14,719 bases of DNA from Acidobacteriaceae bacterium (lineage in GTDB: Bacteria > Acidobacteriota > Terriglobia > Terriglobales > Acidobacteriaceae), in the NCBI GenBank assembly GCA_030040395.1, contig JASHTU010000650.1:1-14719 (forward strand), written 5' to 3'. Of the stretch, positions 14,599 through 14,719 are shown piece after piece. The first letter of the stretch is position 1; every line of letters starts with the position of its first letter. The notes beneath the pieces were generated by a model. It did no database searches and had not been told where the DNA came from. It saw nothing but the letters and a program-made list of their open reading frames with translations. Position numbers and translations under genes: made by a program.

Positions 14599-14719
14599 AT
14601 GGCTAAACCTTTTTCCGACGATCTACGCTGCCGGATTCTCCAGGCCTAGGAGCGCAAGGAGGGGTCGGGGCGGGAACTGGCGCGGCGTTTTGGGGTCAGC
14701 TTCGAGTATGTGCGCAAGA
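14599..14719 (+). pseudogene. IS630-family transposase, N-terminal fragment with internal stop (runs off the right edge)
   Basis: The frame from ATG 14599 reads 'MAKPFSDDLRCRILQA', then a TAG stop at 14647-14649, then 'ERKEGSGRELARRFGVSFEYVRK'. This is the N-terminal helix-turn-helix of IS630-type transposases, where a Tyr or similar residue normally sits at the stop position. The same frame stays open upstream to about 14530. The rest of the gene is outside the window, so further damage cannot be judged. The in-frame amber codon should prevent full-length protein, which makes it an inactive or decaying insertion sequence. It sits 150 bases after the FixJ-type gene; no terminal inverted repeat could be identified with confidence. 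Confidence 0.8.

Overview
The window looks like a piece of chromosome from a G+C-rich soil-type bacterium, most likely an Acidobacteriota (Terriglobia-like) genome. This rests on gene style and protein families recognised by eye (a secreted 'LPRGTVLEGRV' protein, a COG3434 EAL-HDOD protein, a MEDS/multi-PAS kinase cluster, a GGGGCTAAAGCCC-type palindrome). No marker gene is present, so the assignment is an inference.

Left part (1 to about 6435) is dense housekeeping or metabolic DNA with high G+C. On the minus strand it holds the start of a short-chain dehydrogenase (cut by the window edge), a secreted 222-aa protein of unknown function and a GT1-type glycosyltransferase. On the plus strand it holds a small cupin, a FabG-like 3-oxoacyl-ACP reductase and an EAL-HDOD signalling protein. 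A minus-strand tandem CDGSH iron-sulfur protein follows, convergent with the EAL-HDOD gene.

At 6436-6478 lies the 3' half of a tRNA-Ala(GGC) gene on the minus strand, starting at the anticodon and ending in CCA, with no 5' half beside it. This is the typical footprint of an integrase attachment site. The DNA to its right (6479 to the window end) differs in character: it is less G+C-rich and has an AT-rich stretch, short direct and inverted repeats, a decayed zinc alcohol dehydrogenase, and at the far right a broken IS630-family transposase start. I read this as the left end of an integrated element or old island.

Within the right part two regulatory units are intact. On the minus strand an ECF sigma factor overlaps a 97-aa downstream gene that is not a recognisable zinc-finger anti-sigma factor. 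On the plus strand is a signalling cluster of four genes: a MEDS-domain sensor (9171-9827); a soluble 1079-aa histidine kinase with a GAF-like region, five PAS domains, HisKA and HATPase (9829-13068); a single-domain receiver (13348-13722); and a FixJ-type receiver-LuxR regulator (13801-14448). The first two are separated by one base. One PAS domain aligns without gaps to the FixL heme PAS around the proximal histidine but lacks the distal arginine. The cluster looks like a FixL/FixJ-like cytoplasmic sensing system with an added MEDS partner and a second receiver.
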